Shown: positions 1 through 5,193 of the stretch, piece after piece | Layout of the letters: each line of letters opens with the position of its first letter | Position numbering within the stretch: the first letter of the stretch is position 1 | Assembly: GCA_015490675.1 (NCBI GenBank) | Contig: WFXI01000137.1 | Coordinates: 1 to 5,193, forward strand | From: Hydrogenothermaceae bacterium | GTDB taxonomy: Bacteria > Aquificota > Aquificia > Aquificales > Hydrogenothermaceae | Reading direction: 5' to 3' | Length of the DNA stretch: 5,193 bases | Notes under the pieces: generated by a model | What the model was told of the DNA's origin: nothing | Database searches by the model: none | Seen by the model: the letters and a program-made list of their open reading frames with translations, nothing else | Position numbers and translations under genes: made by a program

Positions 1-4
1 AAGC

Positions 5-21
5 AAACTAATAATTAGTTT
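5..21. repeat. 17-bp perfect palindrome past the end of the CNNM cluster
   Basis: AAACTAATAATTAGTTT is a perfect inverted repeat: 8-bp arms (5-12 and 14-21) around one central base. It begins 15 bp beyond the stop codon of the minus-strand CNNM gene. It is almost entirely A/T, so an RNA hairpin would be weak, and no clean U-run follows on the minus strand before the window edge. It could be a weak terminator, an operator for a gene lying left of the window, or chance in AT-rich DNA. The symmetry is directly visible; the function is not. Confidence 0.35.
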
Positions 22-36
22 CATAGTAGTTTTAAT

Positions 37-1296
37 TTATTCAACTTTTCCAGAATTTTCCACTTTTTCTATTAAAACTTCCTGAACTCTTCTTTTATTT
101 GTTTGTAGAACTGTAAACTTAAGGCTGTTGTAATAAATTTCTTCACTAGCCATAGGCATTCTTCCTAGATAATAAACAATGAAGCCTCCAAGAGTTTCAT
201 ATGGTCCTTTAGGAAATTTCTCATCTACTAATGTTTCTATTTCTTTTATTTCTATTCTTCCATCAACAACAATTTTATCTTTAAAGGTTCTTTTAATCAT
301 TTTCTTTTCTTTTTTAGTATATTCGTCTCTAATTTCTCCAACAATTTCTTCTAAAACATCTTCAAGGGTAATAATTCCCATTGTAGCTCCCCTTTCATCA
401 ACAACTACTGCCATATGGTCTTTAAATTTCTTAAATCCTTTTAAAACATTAGGAAGACTTGTAAATTCGTGTAAATATCTAATGTTCTTTGCATAGTTTT
501 TTACAGGTTCATCAGGTTTTGCATCTGCTAAATCATAAGCTCTAATAACACCAACTATCTCATCTATTCTCTTTGCATAAATTGGAATTCTGGAAAATCC
601 TGAAGATTTAAAAACAGGCATTATATCTTTTACTTTTTCGTTTTCATCAACAGCTACAACATCAGATAAAGGAACGACAATTTCTCCAAGTCTTCTTTCT
701 TCAAAGATTAAAACATTTGCAATAATTTTTTTCTCTATTTCCTCAATACCTTCACTATCCATTAAAAGTGCATCTAGAAGCTCTTCTCTAGATAGTATTT
801 TGTCTTTCCTAGGTTCTAATCTGAATATAAAGAAAACTACCTTCGTTATAAGGTTTGCAAGTAATATTAATGGGTATAATAGTTTCCTGAAAAAGTCTAA
901 AGCTGGAACTATAAAATATATTAGCTTTTCTGCAAAATGTTGGAACACACTTTTAGGGAGTATTTCTCCAAATAGCAATGTTAAAATTATGATGCTCTCT
1001 GCAAAAAGTTCTTCTTTTCCTTTTAAAAAAGGTAAATAAATAGATACATCCATTAAGAAATTTACATAAATAGCAGTGATTGTAACTATACTTAAGGTTG
1101 TTCCAATTAATGTGGTTGCTATGTAATCATCAAAGTGTTTTTGTAATTTTTCATAAAGCTTTTTTGCTTTTTCGTCTCCGTTTTTAGCTAAATATTTTAA
1201 TTTTGCTCTATTTACAGAGAAGAGTGCTATTTCTGAACCTGAAAAAAAGCCTTCTAAAAGTAAAAAGAAGAAAATTGCTATTATATATGAAATCAT
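37..1296 (-). CDS. CNNM/CorB-CorC family membrane protein (DUF21-CBS-CBS-CorC_HlyC), paralog B
   Basis: A 419-residue integral membrane protein, a normal length for the family. Residues 1-160 form the DUF21/CNNM membrane domain. They contain the TM1 motif FFSGSEIALFSVNR (17-30), a TM2 stretch LIGTTLSIVTITA (63-75) and the TM3 signature GEILPK (110-115). A CBS pair follows: CBS1 about 206-257 with FSRIPIY at 234-240, and CBS2 about 272-325 with HMAVVVDERG at 294-303 and LEDVLEEIVGEI at 311-322. The C-terminal CorC_HlyC domain spans about 340-415, with ETLGGFIVYYLGRMP at 367-381. Characterised relatives (CorB/CorC, human CNNM) transport Mg2+ or confer Mg2+/Co2+ resistance, with the CBS pair binding ATP-Mg. 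The old 'hemolysin' name is misleading. Oddities: the usual M-x-P-R-x-D before CBS1 reads VVPLSD (207-212), and TM2 lacks the common GNxLVN pattern. The ATG overlaps the upstream paralog's TGA (ATGA), and AGAGGT lies 7 nt before it, so translation is probably coupled. The family is certain; the substrate is inferred. Confidence 0.93.
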   Translation of the reverse strand: MISYIIAIFFFLLLEGFFSGSEIALFSVNRAKLKYLAKNGDEKAKKLYEKLQKHFDDYIATTLIGTTLSIVTITAIYVNFLMDVSIYLPFLKGKEELFAESIIILTLLFGEILPKSVFQHFAEKLIYFIVPALDFFRKLLYPLILLANLITKVVFFIFRLEPRKDKILSREELLDALLMDSEGIEEIEKKIIANVLIFEERRLGEIVVPLSDVVAVDENEKVKDIMPVFKSSGFSRIPIYAKRIDEIVGVIRAYDLADAKPDEPVKNYAKNIRYLHEFTSLPNVLKGFKKFKDHMAVVVDERGATMGIITLEDVLEEIVGEIRDEYTKKEKKMIKRTFKDKIVVDGRIEIKEIETLVDEKFPKGPYETLGGFIVYYLGRMPMASEEIYYNSLKFTVLQTNKRRVQEVLIEKVENSGKVE

Positions 1297-2561
1297 TTGC
1301 TTACCTCTGGAAGTTTTATAGCTATTACAGAAACAATTCTGTTATTTTCTACTTTTTCTATTATGAATTTAAAGTTTTCATAAATTATTTCTTCATTTTC
1401 CTTTGGTATTTTTTTCATTAAAGATAAAACAAAACCTCCTACAGTATCGTAGTCATAATCTTCAGGAAGTTTTATTCCTAGTTCTTCTGCCACTTCTTCT
1501 ATTTCTGCTTTTCCTGAAATTCTCCACTTGTTATCTGCAAGTTTAACAATATCTTTTTCTTCTTTTTCCTTATCTTCAGGTAGGTCTCCAACTAAAAAGT
1601 CTAAAATATCTTGAAAAGTAACAAGTCCTACAACTGTTCCGTGTTCATCTATTACAATTGCCATATGATTTTTATTTTTTTCAAAATCTCTCATAACATT
1701 TAAAAGAGGTGTAAATTCTGGAACGAAGAAGGGCTTTTTTAGATATTTAGAAATAGGTTCATCTTTGCCTTCAAATTTTAAAAAGATTATATCTTTTAGA
1801 TATAAAATTCCTACAATATTATCTAGGTTATCTTCATAAACAGGAACTCTGCTAAATTCTTTTCCTTTTAGTTTTTCTAGAGCCTGTGAAACTGTTAAGT
1901 TTTTTTCTAAAGCTACTATATCCCTTCTTGGTGTCATAACTTCGCTAACAGAAACTTCATGAAGTTCTAGAGCTGATTCTATTATTTCTTTTTCTTCTTC
2001 TGTAAACATATTTTTTTCTGTTCCTATGGAAACTATTGTTCTAACATCTTCTTCAGAAATTTTATGGCTTTCTACAGGAAGTTCTAATCCAAGTTTTTTC
2101 AAAACATACTCTGCAACTTTCATTAAAATAAATCTAAAGGGTGTAGCAATTATGTAGAATGTGTAAAATGGTCTAGAGGCAAATAATGCATACTTTTCTG
2201 GGAAATATCCTGCATATGTTTTAGGAGTAATTTCTCCAAAGGTTAAAATTAATATTGTCATAATTAAAACTGCTATAAATACATATTCTTCCCCAAAGTA
2301 TTTAATAATAGTTGCTGTTGTTATTGCTGAAGCTGTAATATTTACAAGCTCATTTCCTATCAAAAATGTTATAACAAGCTCTTTAGGACGGCTACGAAGA
2401 AGGTCTGCTATTTTTGCAGATTTGTTTCCTTCTTTTGCAAGTCTTTTTATTTTTAGCCAGTCCATAGAGAAAAAGGAAGATTCTATTCCTGCGAAAAATG
2501 CAGAAACTAAGAGGAGTAAAAACACAATTAAGAAATTTATGATAAATCCTGTATCAAACAA
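1293..2561 (-). CDS. CNNM/CorB-CorC family membrane protein (DUF21-CBS-CBS-CorC_HlyC), paralog A
   Basis: A 422-residue protein with the same four-part layout as its downstream neighbour. The membrane domain (about 5-155) holds the TM1 segment FFAGIESSFFSMD (22-34), a canonical TM2 motif LIGNELVNITASA (67-79) and GEITPK in TM3 (109-114). CBS1 (about 206-258) is preceded by the classic VMTPRRDIVAL (208-218) and includes FSRVPVYEDNLDNIVGIL (236-252, with family-typical D-N-I-V-G). CBS2 (about 271-325) has HMAIVIDEHG (299-308) and ends QDILDFLVGDLPED, typical of the VGDLPE subgroup. CorC_HlyC lies at about 338-415 with YDTVGGFVLSLMKKIP (371-386). The predicted role is inner-membrane Mg2+/Co2+ transport or homeostasis. 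The Ser-x-Ser-Glu of TM1 is replaced by Ala-Gly-Ile-Glu, which removes two polar side chains. The start is TTG, 8 bp inside the upstream ABC gene. It is the only standard in-frame start near the AGGAGG at 2574-2579, although the 12-nt spacing is long. ATT at 2568-2570 is a less likely alternative. Confidence 0.93.
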   Translation of the reverse strand: MFDTGFIINFLIVFLLLLVSAFFAGIESSFFSMDWLKIKRLAKEGNKSAKIADLLRSRPKELVITFLIGNELVNITASAITTATIIKYFGEEYVFIAVLIMTILILTFGEITPKTYAGYFPEKYALFASRPFYTFYIIATPFRFILMKVAEYVLKKLGLELPVESHKISEEDVRTIVSIGTEKNMFTEEEKEIIESALELHEVSVSEVMTPRRDIVALEKNLTVSQALEKLKGKEFSRVPVYEDNLDNIVGILYLKDIIFLKFEGKDEPISKYLKKPFFVPEFTPLLNVMRDFEKNKNHMAIVIDEHGTVVGLVTFQDILDFLVGDLPEDKEKEEKDIVKLADNKWRISGKAEIEEVAEELGIKLPEDYDYDTVGGFVLSLMKKIPKENEEIIYENFKFIIEKVENNRIVSVIAIKLPEVSK

Positions 2562-3513
2562 AGTGGCAATATACCTCCTGATTTTTTAAGGTTTTAACTG
2601 GTGGTTTTTGTTTACAAATTTCATCTGCGTATGGACATCTGTGGAAAAAAACACATCCTTCTTTTATATCTTCTCTAAAAACTTCTGGAATTTCTTTAAA
2701 GTTTTTTCTTTCTTTTGGAGATTTTGGTGGAATACTTGCTACAAGAAGTTTTGTGTAAGGATGTTTTGGATTTTTTAAAACTGCTTCTTTATCTCCTTTT
2801 TCCATTATTTCTCCTCTGTATAAAACAACTACATAATCGCATAAAATTCCAACTAAATTTATATCGTGAGAAATAAATAAAAAGGCTATGTTTTTTTCTT
2901 TTTGTAGTTTTTTTATTAAATTAACTATCTGAAGCTGAATACTAACATCTAAAGCAGAAGTTGGCTCATCTGCAACTATAAATTTAGGGGATAAAACGAT
3001 GGCTCTTGCAATAGCCACCCTTTGTCTTTGCCCTCCAGAAAGCTCAGAAGGATACCTATCTAAAAATGAAGTATCTAAACCTGCATCAGTTATAGCCTTT
3101 TCTGTCAGCTGTTTTCTCTCTTTTTTTGGAAAATTATGAACAATTAAAGGCTCTTCTATAATGTCCTTAATTTTCCACCTTGGATTTAAAGAAGTTCTTG
3201 GGTCTTGAAAAACAATAGAAGTTTCTTTTCTAAATTGTTTTTCTTCTTCTTTTGTATATTTATAAATATTTTTACCGTTAAACAAAATTTCTCCAGAGTC
3301 TTTCTGCACTAGTTTTAAAAGAAGTCTTCCAATAGTAGATTTTCCACTTCCAGACTCTCCAACAAGTCCTACTATTGAGGAGCTTTGAATATCAAAAGAC
3401 ACATTATTTACTGCATAAAAATACTCTTTGTTAAAAAGAGATTTTTTTATAAGATATTTCTTAGATAAGCCTCTTATCTGGACAAGTGGCGGGGGTTTAC
3501 TGTCGTTTTCCAT
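2554..3513 (-). CDS. OppF/DppF-type peptide ABC transporter ATP-binding protein
   Basis: A 319-residue cytoplasmic ATPase, typical in length for the OppF/DppF family. It would power uptake of oligopeptides, dipeptides or, in some relatives, nickel. All ABC motifs are intact: Walker A GESGSGKST (52-60), Q-loop VFQDP (101-105), signature LSGGQRQRV (158-166), Walker B FIVADE (178-183), D-loop SALD (186-189) and switch His in SHD (H216). The C-terminal Opp/Dpp extension is present, with HPYTKLL (251-257) and a cysteine set C287, C293, C300 and C317. In characterised family members such cysteines can hold an Fe-S cluster. No permease, partner ATPase or binding protein lies in the window; those subunits must be encoded elsewhere. 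The gene heads the minus-strand cluster and overlaps the next gene by 8 bp. The ATG is fixed by a stop codon two codons upstream (TAA, 3517-3519). No Shine-Dalgarno precedes it, so leaderless or SD-independent initiation is likely. OppF versus DppF cannot be told from sequence alone. Confidence 0.95.
   Translation of the reverse strand: MENDSKPPPLVQIRGLSKKYLIKKSLFNKEYFYAVNNVSFDIQSSSIVGLVGESGSGKSTIGRLLLKLVQKDSGEILFNGKNIYKYTKEEEKQFRKETSIVFQDPRTSLNPRWKIKDIIEEPLIVHNFPKKERKQLTEKAITDAGLDTSFLDRYPSELSGGQRQRVAIARAIVLSPKFIVADEPTSALDVSIQLQIVNLIKKLQKEKNIAFLFISHDINLVGILCDYVVVLYRGEIMEKGDKEAVLKNPKHPYTKLLVASIPPKSPKERKNFKEIPEVFREDIKEGCVFFHRCPYADEICKQKPPVKTLKNQEVYCHFV
2574..2579 (-). promoter_or_regulatory. 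Shine-Dalgarno AGGAGG for the TTG-started CNNM gene, inside the ABC ATPase coding end
   Basis: A full-consensus AGGAGG on the minus strand lies within the last codons of the ABC ATPase gene, 12 nt before TTG at 2561. No ATG or GTG is in frame nearby, so this site supports TTG as the start. The spacing is longer than the usual 5-9 nt, so initiation may be inefficient or depend on ribosomes finishing the upstream gene. Confidence 0.6.
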
Positions 3514-3526
3514 TTGTTAATAAGGA

Positions 3527-3532
3527 TTTATA
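3527..3532 (-). promoter_or_regulatory. candidate -10 element for the ABC ATPase/CNNM cluster
   Basis: TATAAA on the minus strand lies 13 nt before the ATPase ATG. If used as a -10, transcription would start only a few nucleotides before the ATG, which would fit the missing Shine-Dalgarno (leaderless mRNA). The best -35-like hexamer, TTGATG (3547-3552), gives a 14-bp spacer, which is too short, so support is weak in this AT-rich DNA. Confidence 0.3.
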
Positions 3533-3561
3533 ATCTAAAACTTCCTCATCAATTTTTTAAA

Positions 3562-3572
3562 TTCCATAGGAA
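3562..3572. promoter_or_regulatory. small dyad TTCC-ATA-GGAA in the divergent intergenic region
   Basis: An 11-bp inverted repeat sits near the middle of the 130-bp region between the divergent ABC ATPase and cysteine desulfurase genes. It is upstream of the desulfurase -10 and could be an operator half-site pair acting on either gene. Four-bp arms are short and can arise by chance. No known regulator consensus is recognised. Confidence 0.2.
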
Positions 3573-3583
3573 ATATTTTATCA

Positions 3584-3611
3584 TTTAACTTTCTTTTTTC
3601 AATGTTAGAAT
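3584..3611 (+). promoter_or_regulatory. extended -10 promoter for the cysteine desulfurase gene
   Basis: TGTTAGAAT (3603-3611) matches the extended -10 pattern TGnTAnAAT. A TTTAAC hexamer (3584-3589) lies 16 bp upstream of TAGAAT as a weak -35, consistent with a sigma-70-type promoter. Transcription would start near 3618, leaving a leader of about 26 nt that includes the AAGGT ribosome site at 3633-3637. Read by eye from consensus only. Confidence 0.5.
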
Positions 3612-3643
3612 ATAGGAAAAAATTTATTGTTTAAGGTTTACAG

Positions 3644-4771
3644 ATGGGAATATATCTAGATAATGCTGCTACAACGCCTGTTTTTGAAGAGATAATAAAA
3701 GAACTTCCTGATTGGACAAAAAATCTTTATGCAAATCCAAACTCTGTTCATAAATTTGGCCAGAAAGTAAGAAATGAGATAGAAAAGGTAAGGCAAGATA
3801 TTGCAAATATTATAAACGAGCCTTATGAAAATATTATATTTACATCAGGGGCTACAGAATCTAATAATGCAATATTAAAAGGATATTTAGAAACCACAGA
3901 TAAAGATGAAATTTTAGTTTCTCCTATAGAGCATAAGTCCGTCTTAAATGTAGCAAAATATTTAGCCAAAAAAGGTAAGAAAGTTAAATTTTTAAAAGTA
4001 GATGAAAATGGGAATATTGATTTAGATTATCTTAAGAAGAGTATTTCTAAAAATACAGCTTTGGTCTGTATAATGCATGTTAATAACGAAACAGGTGTTA
4101 AACAAAATTTAAAAGAAATTTCTAAAATTTTAAAAAATTATGAAATTCCTTTATTTTCAGACACTGTCCAGTCTTTCATAAAAGAAGAAACAAATTTTGA
4201 AGATGTAGATTTTTATAGTGTTTCAGGACATAAAATAAACTCTATAAAAGGAATAGGATTGCTTATAAAGAAAAAAGAAATTTCTCCTCTTATACATGGA
4301 GGTGGACAGGAAGATGGATATAGAAGTGGAACTCAAAATACATTAGGGATTCTTGCTTTAGGTAAGGCAGTAGAAATATGGAATAAAAATAAAGATGAGT
4401 ATAGAAAAAAATTAAAACAATTGAAAAATACTTTTGAAAATAAGATAAAAGAAGAAATTCCCGATGTAAAAATAGTTAGTGAAAATACAGAAAGATGTAG
4501 CAATATAAGTTGTGTGATTTTTCCAAAAGTAGATGCTCAGAGTTTAGTTATTGCTTTAGGAAGACAGGAAGTATATGTTTCTTCTGGTTCTGCCTGTTCT
4601 TCTGGAACGCCAACTCCTTCACATGTCTTACTTTCTTATGGGTACTCCGAAGAAGAAGCTTTAAGGGCTATTAGAGTCTCTTTTGGAATTTTTAACTGTT
4701 TAGAAGAAGTTGACGAAGCTGTTTTAAGAATAAAGAGTGTGTTTGAAAAATTATATAAATTTAGTTTTTAA
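3644..4771 (+). CDS. nifS: NifS/IscS-family cysteine desulfurase
   Basis: A 375-residue PLP-dependent enzyme (aminotransferase class V fold) that converts cysteine to alanine and a protein-bound persulfide, supplying sulfur for Fe-S clusters or thio-modified tRNA. Recognised elements in order: YLDNAATTP (4-12), TSGATESNN (67-75), EHKSV with PLP-stacking H97 (96-100), NNETG (147-151), D173 and Q176 of the PLP pocket, SGHK with Schiff-base K197 (194-197), RSGT (227-230), and the catalytic loop SSGSACSSGTPTPSHVL (313-329) with C318. This loop length and sequence mark the NifS/IscS group rather than the SufS/CsdA group. One variation: the family HxDAxQ reads FSDTVQ (171-176), so Phe takes the His position. 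The ATG has AAGGT 6 nt upstream. No scaffold (IscU/NifU), regulator or tRNA thiolase is adjacent, so the sulfur acceptor is unknown, and NifS, IscS or a dedicated paralog cannot be distinguished. Its stop overlaps the convergent small gene. Confidence 0.95.
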   Translation: MGIYLDNAATTPVFEEIIKELPDWTKNLYANPNSVHKFGQKVRNEIEKVRQDIANIINEPYENIIFTSGATESNNAILKGYLETTDKDEILVSPIEHKSVLNVAKYLAKKGKKVKFLKVDENGNIDLDYLKKSISKNTALVCIMHVNNETGVKQNLKEISKILKNYEIPLFSDTVQSFIKEETNFEDVDFYSVSGHKINSIKGIGLLIKKKEISPLIHGGGQEDGYRSGTQNTLGILALGKAVEIWNKNKDEYRKKLKQLKNTFENKIKEEIPDVKIVSENTERCSNISCVIFPKVDAQSLVIALGRQEVYVSSGSACSSGTPTPSHVLLSYGYSEEEALRAIRVSFGIFNCLEEVDEAVLRIKSVFEKLYKFSF

Positions 4772-4980
4772 TCTTCTGTTTCTAATTTAAATCTTTGAAG
4801 CATTTTTTCTACTACTTTTTCAACATCTACTTCATATTCCCCCTTTTGGATTAAGTGTTTTAAAATTTCAATTTTGTCTTCTTTTTGCATTTCTTCCTCC
4901 AACATTAATCTCTCCAATTTATCCCAATTTTCTTCCGTCAAATATTTTTCTAAAAGCTGTTTAAATTTTTCCTTGTCCAA
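4768..4980 (-). CDS. small acidic helical protein of unknown function
   Basis: A 70-residue protein that I do not recognise. About half its residues are charged (12 Lys, 2 Arg, 16 Glu, 5 Asp; net about -7). There is no Cys, no Pro, one Gly and one Trp, and no signal peptide or membrane segment. Hydrophobic residues recur every three to four positions (for example F6, L9, L10, Y13, L14, then L22, L25, M26), suggesting amphipathic helices. The central Gly (about 47) may break two helical halves. That points to a cytoplasmic helical-bundle or coiled-coil adaptor-like protein, but this is inference. The start is TTG with a strong GAGG (4988-4991) 7 nt upstream, which argues for a real gene rather than a chance reading frame. 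It is convergent with the cysteine desulfurase, stop codons overlapping by 4 bp, and divergent from tsaB. A non-coding alternative is possible but less likely. Confidence 0.7.
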   Translation of the reverse strand: MDKEKFKQLLEKYLTEENWDKLERLMLEEEMQKEDKIEILKHLIQKGEYEVDVEKVVEKMLQRFKLETED

Positions 4981-4987
4981 CCTTCTC

Positions 4988-4991
4988 CCTC
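4988..4991 (-). promoter_or_regulatory. Shine-Dalgarno GAGG for the small TTG-started gene
   Basis: The minus strand reads GAGGGAGAAGG directly before TTG at 4980. GAGG has an ideal 7-nt spacing. The next in-frame Met is residue 26, well inside the helical region, so this site decides the TTG start. Confidence 0.6.
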
Positions 4992-5013
4992 GTTTGCTTT
5001 ACATTATTTTCGG

Positions 5014-5026
5014 TATAATAGATTAT
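5014..5026. promoter_or_regulatory. divergent -10 region between the small gene and tsaB
   Basis: A perfect consensus TATAAT (5014-5019, plus strand) is the probable -10 for tsaB, giving a leader of roughly 39 nt. It has G at the extended-10 position but no good -35: TTGCTT at 4994-4999 leaves only 14 bp. The same bases form an inverted repeat, ATAAT-AG-ATTAT (5015-5026). On the minus strand this offers TATTAT or GATAAT as a -10 for the small gene. Overlapping divergent promoters are therefore plausible, so expression of the two genes may be mutually dependent. This is consensus reading only. Confidence 0.4.
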
Positions 5027-5064
5027 CTCTTTAGAAATTTTGTTAGGAATATGCGAATATAAGT

Positions 5065-5193
5065 ATGATTTTATCCATAGATACATTTTCAGATGTTTTA
5101 GGAATATGTTTATTAGATGATGAGAGAAATCTAAAATTTAATGTTGAATACAGGCAATATAAACCATTTTCTGAAACAATAATCTATGAACTT
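5065..5193 (+). CDS. tsaB: TsaB, tRNA t6A biosynthesis protein, N-terminal part (cut by window end)
   Basis: The first 43 residues of a plus-strand gene that runs past the window. The N-terminus MILSIDTFSDVLGICLLDD fits the first ASKHA-fold strand pair of TsaB (YeaZ), whose relatives start with a hydrophobic-I-D-T-S motif followed by a second strand. The later PFSETIIYEL (34-43) matches the family's H-S-E-x-L-hydrophobic helix. TsaB is a non-catalytic partner that dimerises with TsaD. With TsaE and TsaC they make N6-threonylcarbamoyladenosine at position 37 of ANN-decoding tRNAs in the cytoplasm. The ATG is fixed: the only upstream in-frame alternative before the stop at 5044-5046 is ATA, and family N-termini begin here. 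The nearest Shine-Dalgarno-like AGGA (5045-5048) is 16 nt away, too far for normal use. TsaD shares the same fold, but its N-terminus normally reads G-I-E-T-S-C-D-E, which is absent here. Confidence 0.8.
   Translation, partial: MILSIDTFSDVLGICLLDDERNLKFNVEYRQYKPFSETIIYEL

Noticed and set aside
179..496. Plus-strand open frame of 105 codons
   Set aside because: It lies entirely opposite the CBS/CorC_HlyC part of the minus-strand CNNM gene. Its Ser/Ile/Leu-rich, low-complexity composition is the expected antisense shadow, and no ribosome site supports it.
800..1421. Two more plus-strand open frames (800-1039 and 1203-1421)
   Set aside because: Both are antisense to the conserved membrane segments of the CNNM genes, have no family resemblance, and exist because AT-rich membrane-protein codons read openly on the other strand.
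37..2561. A hemolysin function for the two CNNM proteins
   Set aside because: The label is historical. The DUF21-CBS-CorC_HlyC architecture is that of divalent-cation transport or homeostasis proteins, and nothing here suggests a toxin.
3514..3643. A riboswitch or structured leader in the 130-bp divergent region
   Set aside because: The predicted leaders are very short (about 26 nt for the desulfurase, a few nt for the ATPase), and I see no GC-rich stems or known riboswitch core.
4874..5062. Plus-strand open frame of 62 codons before tsaB
   Set aside because: It is antisense to the small acidic gene, which has a much better ribosome site and composition, and it spans the likely tsaB promoter. 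Only its last three codons were considered further, as a possible mini-ORF.
1..5193. CRISPR array, IS element, tRNA or rRNA gene
   Set aside because: I saw no regularly spaced direct repeats, transposase-like protein, terminal inverted repeats or cloverleaf-like GC-rich segment. The coding genes and short intergenic regions account for nearly all of the window.

Overview
The window is AT-rich (roughly 30% G+C by eye). It has tightly packed genes, several TTG starts, and Lys/Glu/Ile-rich proteins that favour AAA, GAA and ATA/AGA codons. This suggests a low-GC thermophilic bacterium. The style fits Aquificota such as the Hydrogenothermaceae, but that placement is an inference from codon and protein composition, not from a marker gene.

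Left block, minus strand, 3513 down to 37: a three-gene overlapping cluster. An OppF/DppF-type peptide ABC transporter ATPase overlaps by 8 bp a membrane protein of the CNNM/CorB-CorC ("hemolysin C-like") family. That gene overlaps a second, clearly diverged CNNM/CorC protein through an ATGA stop/start. The overlaps imply one transcript with coupled translation. No permease or solute-binding protein accompanies the ATPase here. The two CNNM proteins have the same architecture: DUF21 membrane domain, two CBS domains, CorC_HlyC domain. They differ in which family motifs are canonical. Family knowledge makes divalent-cation (Mg2+/Co2+) transport or homeostasis the best role for them.

Middle: a 130-bp divergent intergenic region (3514-3643) carries a good extended -10 promoter for a PLP-dependent NifS/IscS-family cysteine desulfurase (3644-4771, plus strand). 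The signals for the ATPase are weaker, and its start has no visible Shine-Dalgarno sequence.

Right block: a 70-residue, highly charged, probably all-helical protein of unknown function lies on the minus strand, tail-to-tail with the desulfurase. The two stop codons overlap by 4 bp, so no intergenic terminator can fit. An 84-bp divergent region with an AT-rich dyad at the -10 position separates it from the N-terminus of TsaB (5065 to the window end, plus strand), a component of the tRNA t6A modification complex.

I see no CRISPR array, insertion sequence, tRNA or rRNA. Most of the content is housekeeping. The least explained elements are the ABC-ATPase/CNNM/CNNM overlap cluster, the complementary motif divergence of the CNNM pair, and the small acidic protein.
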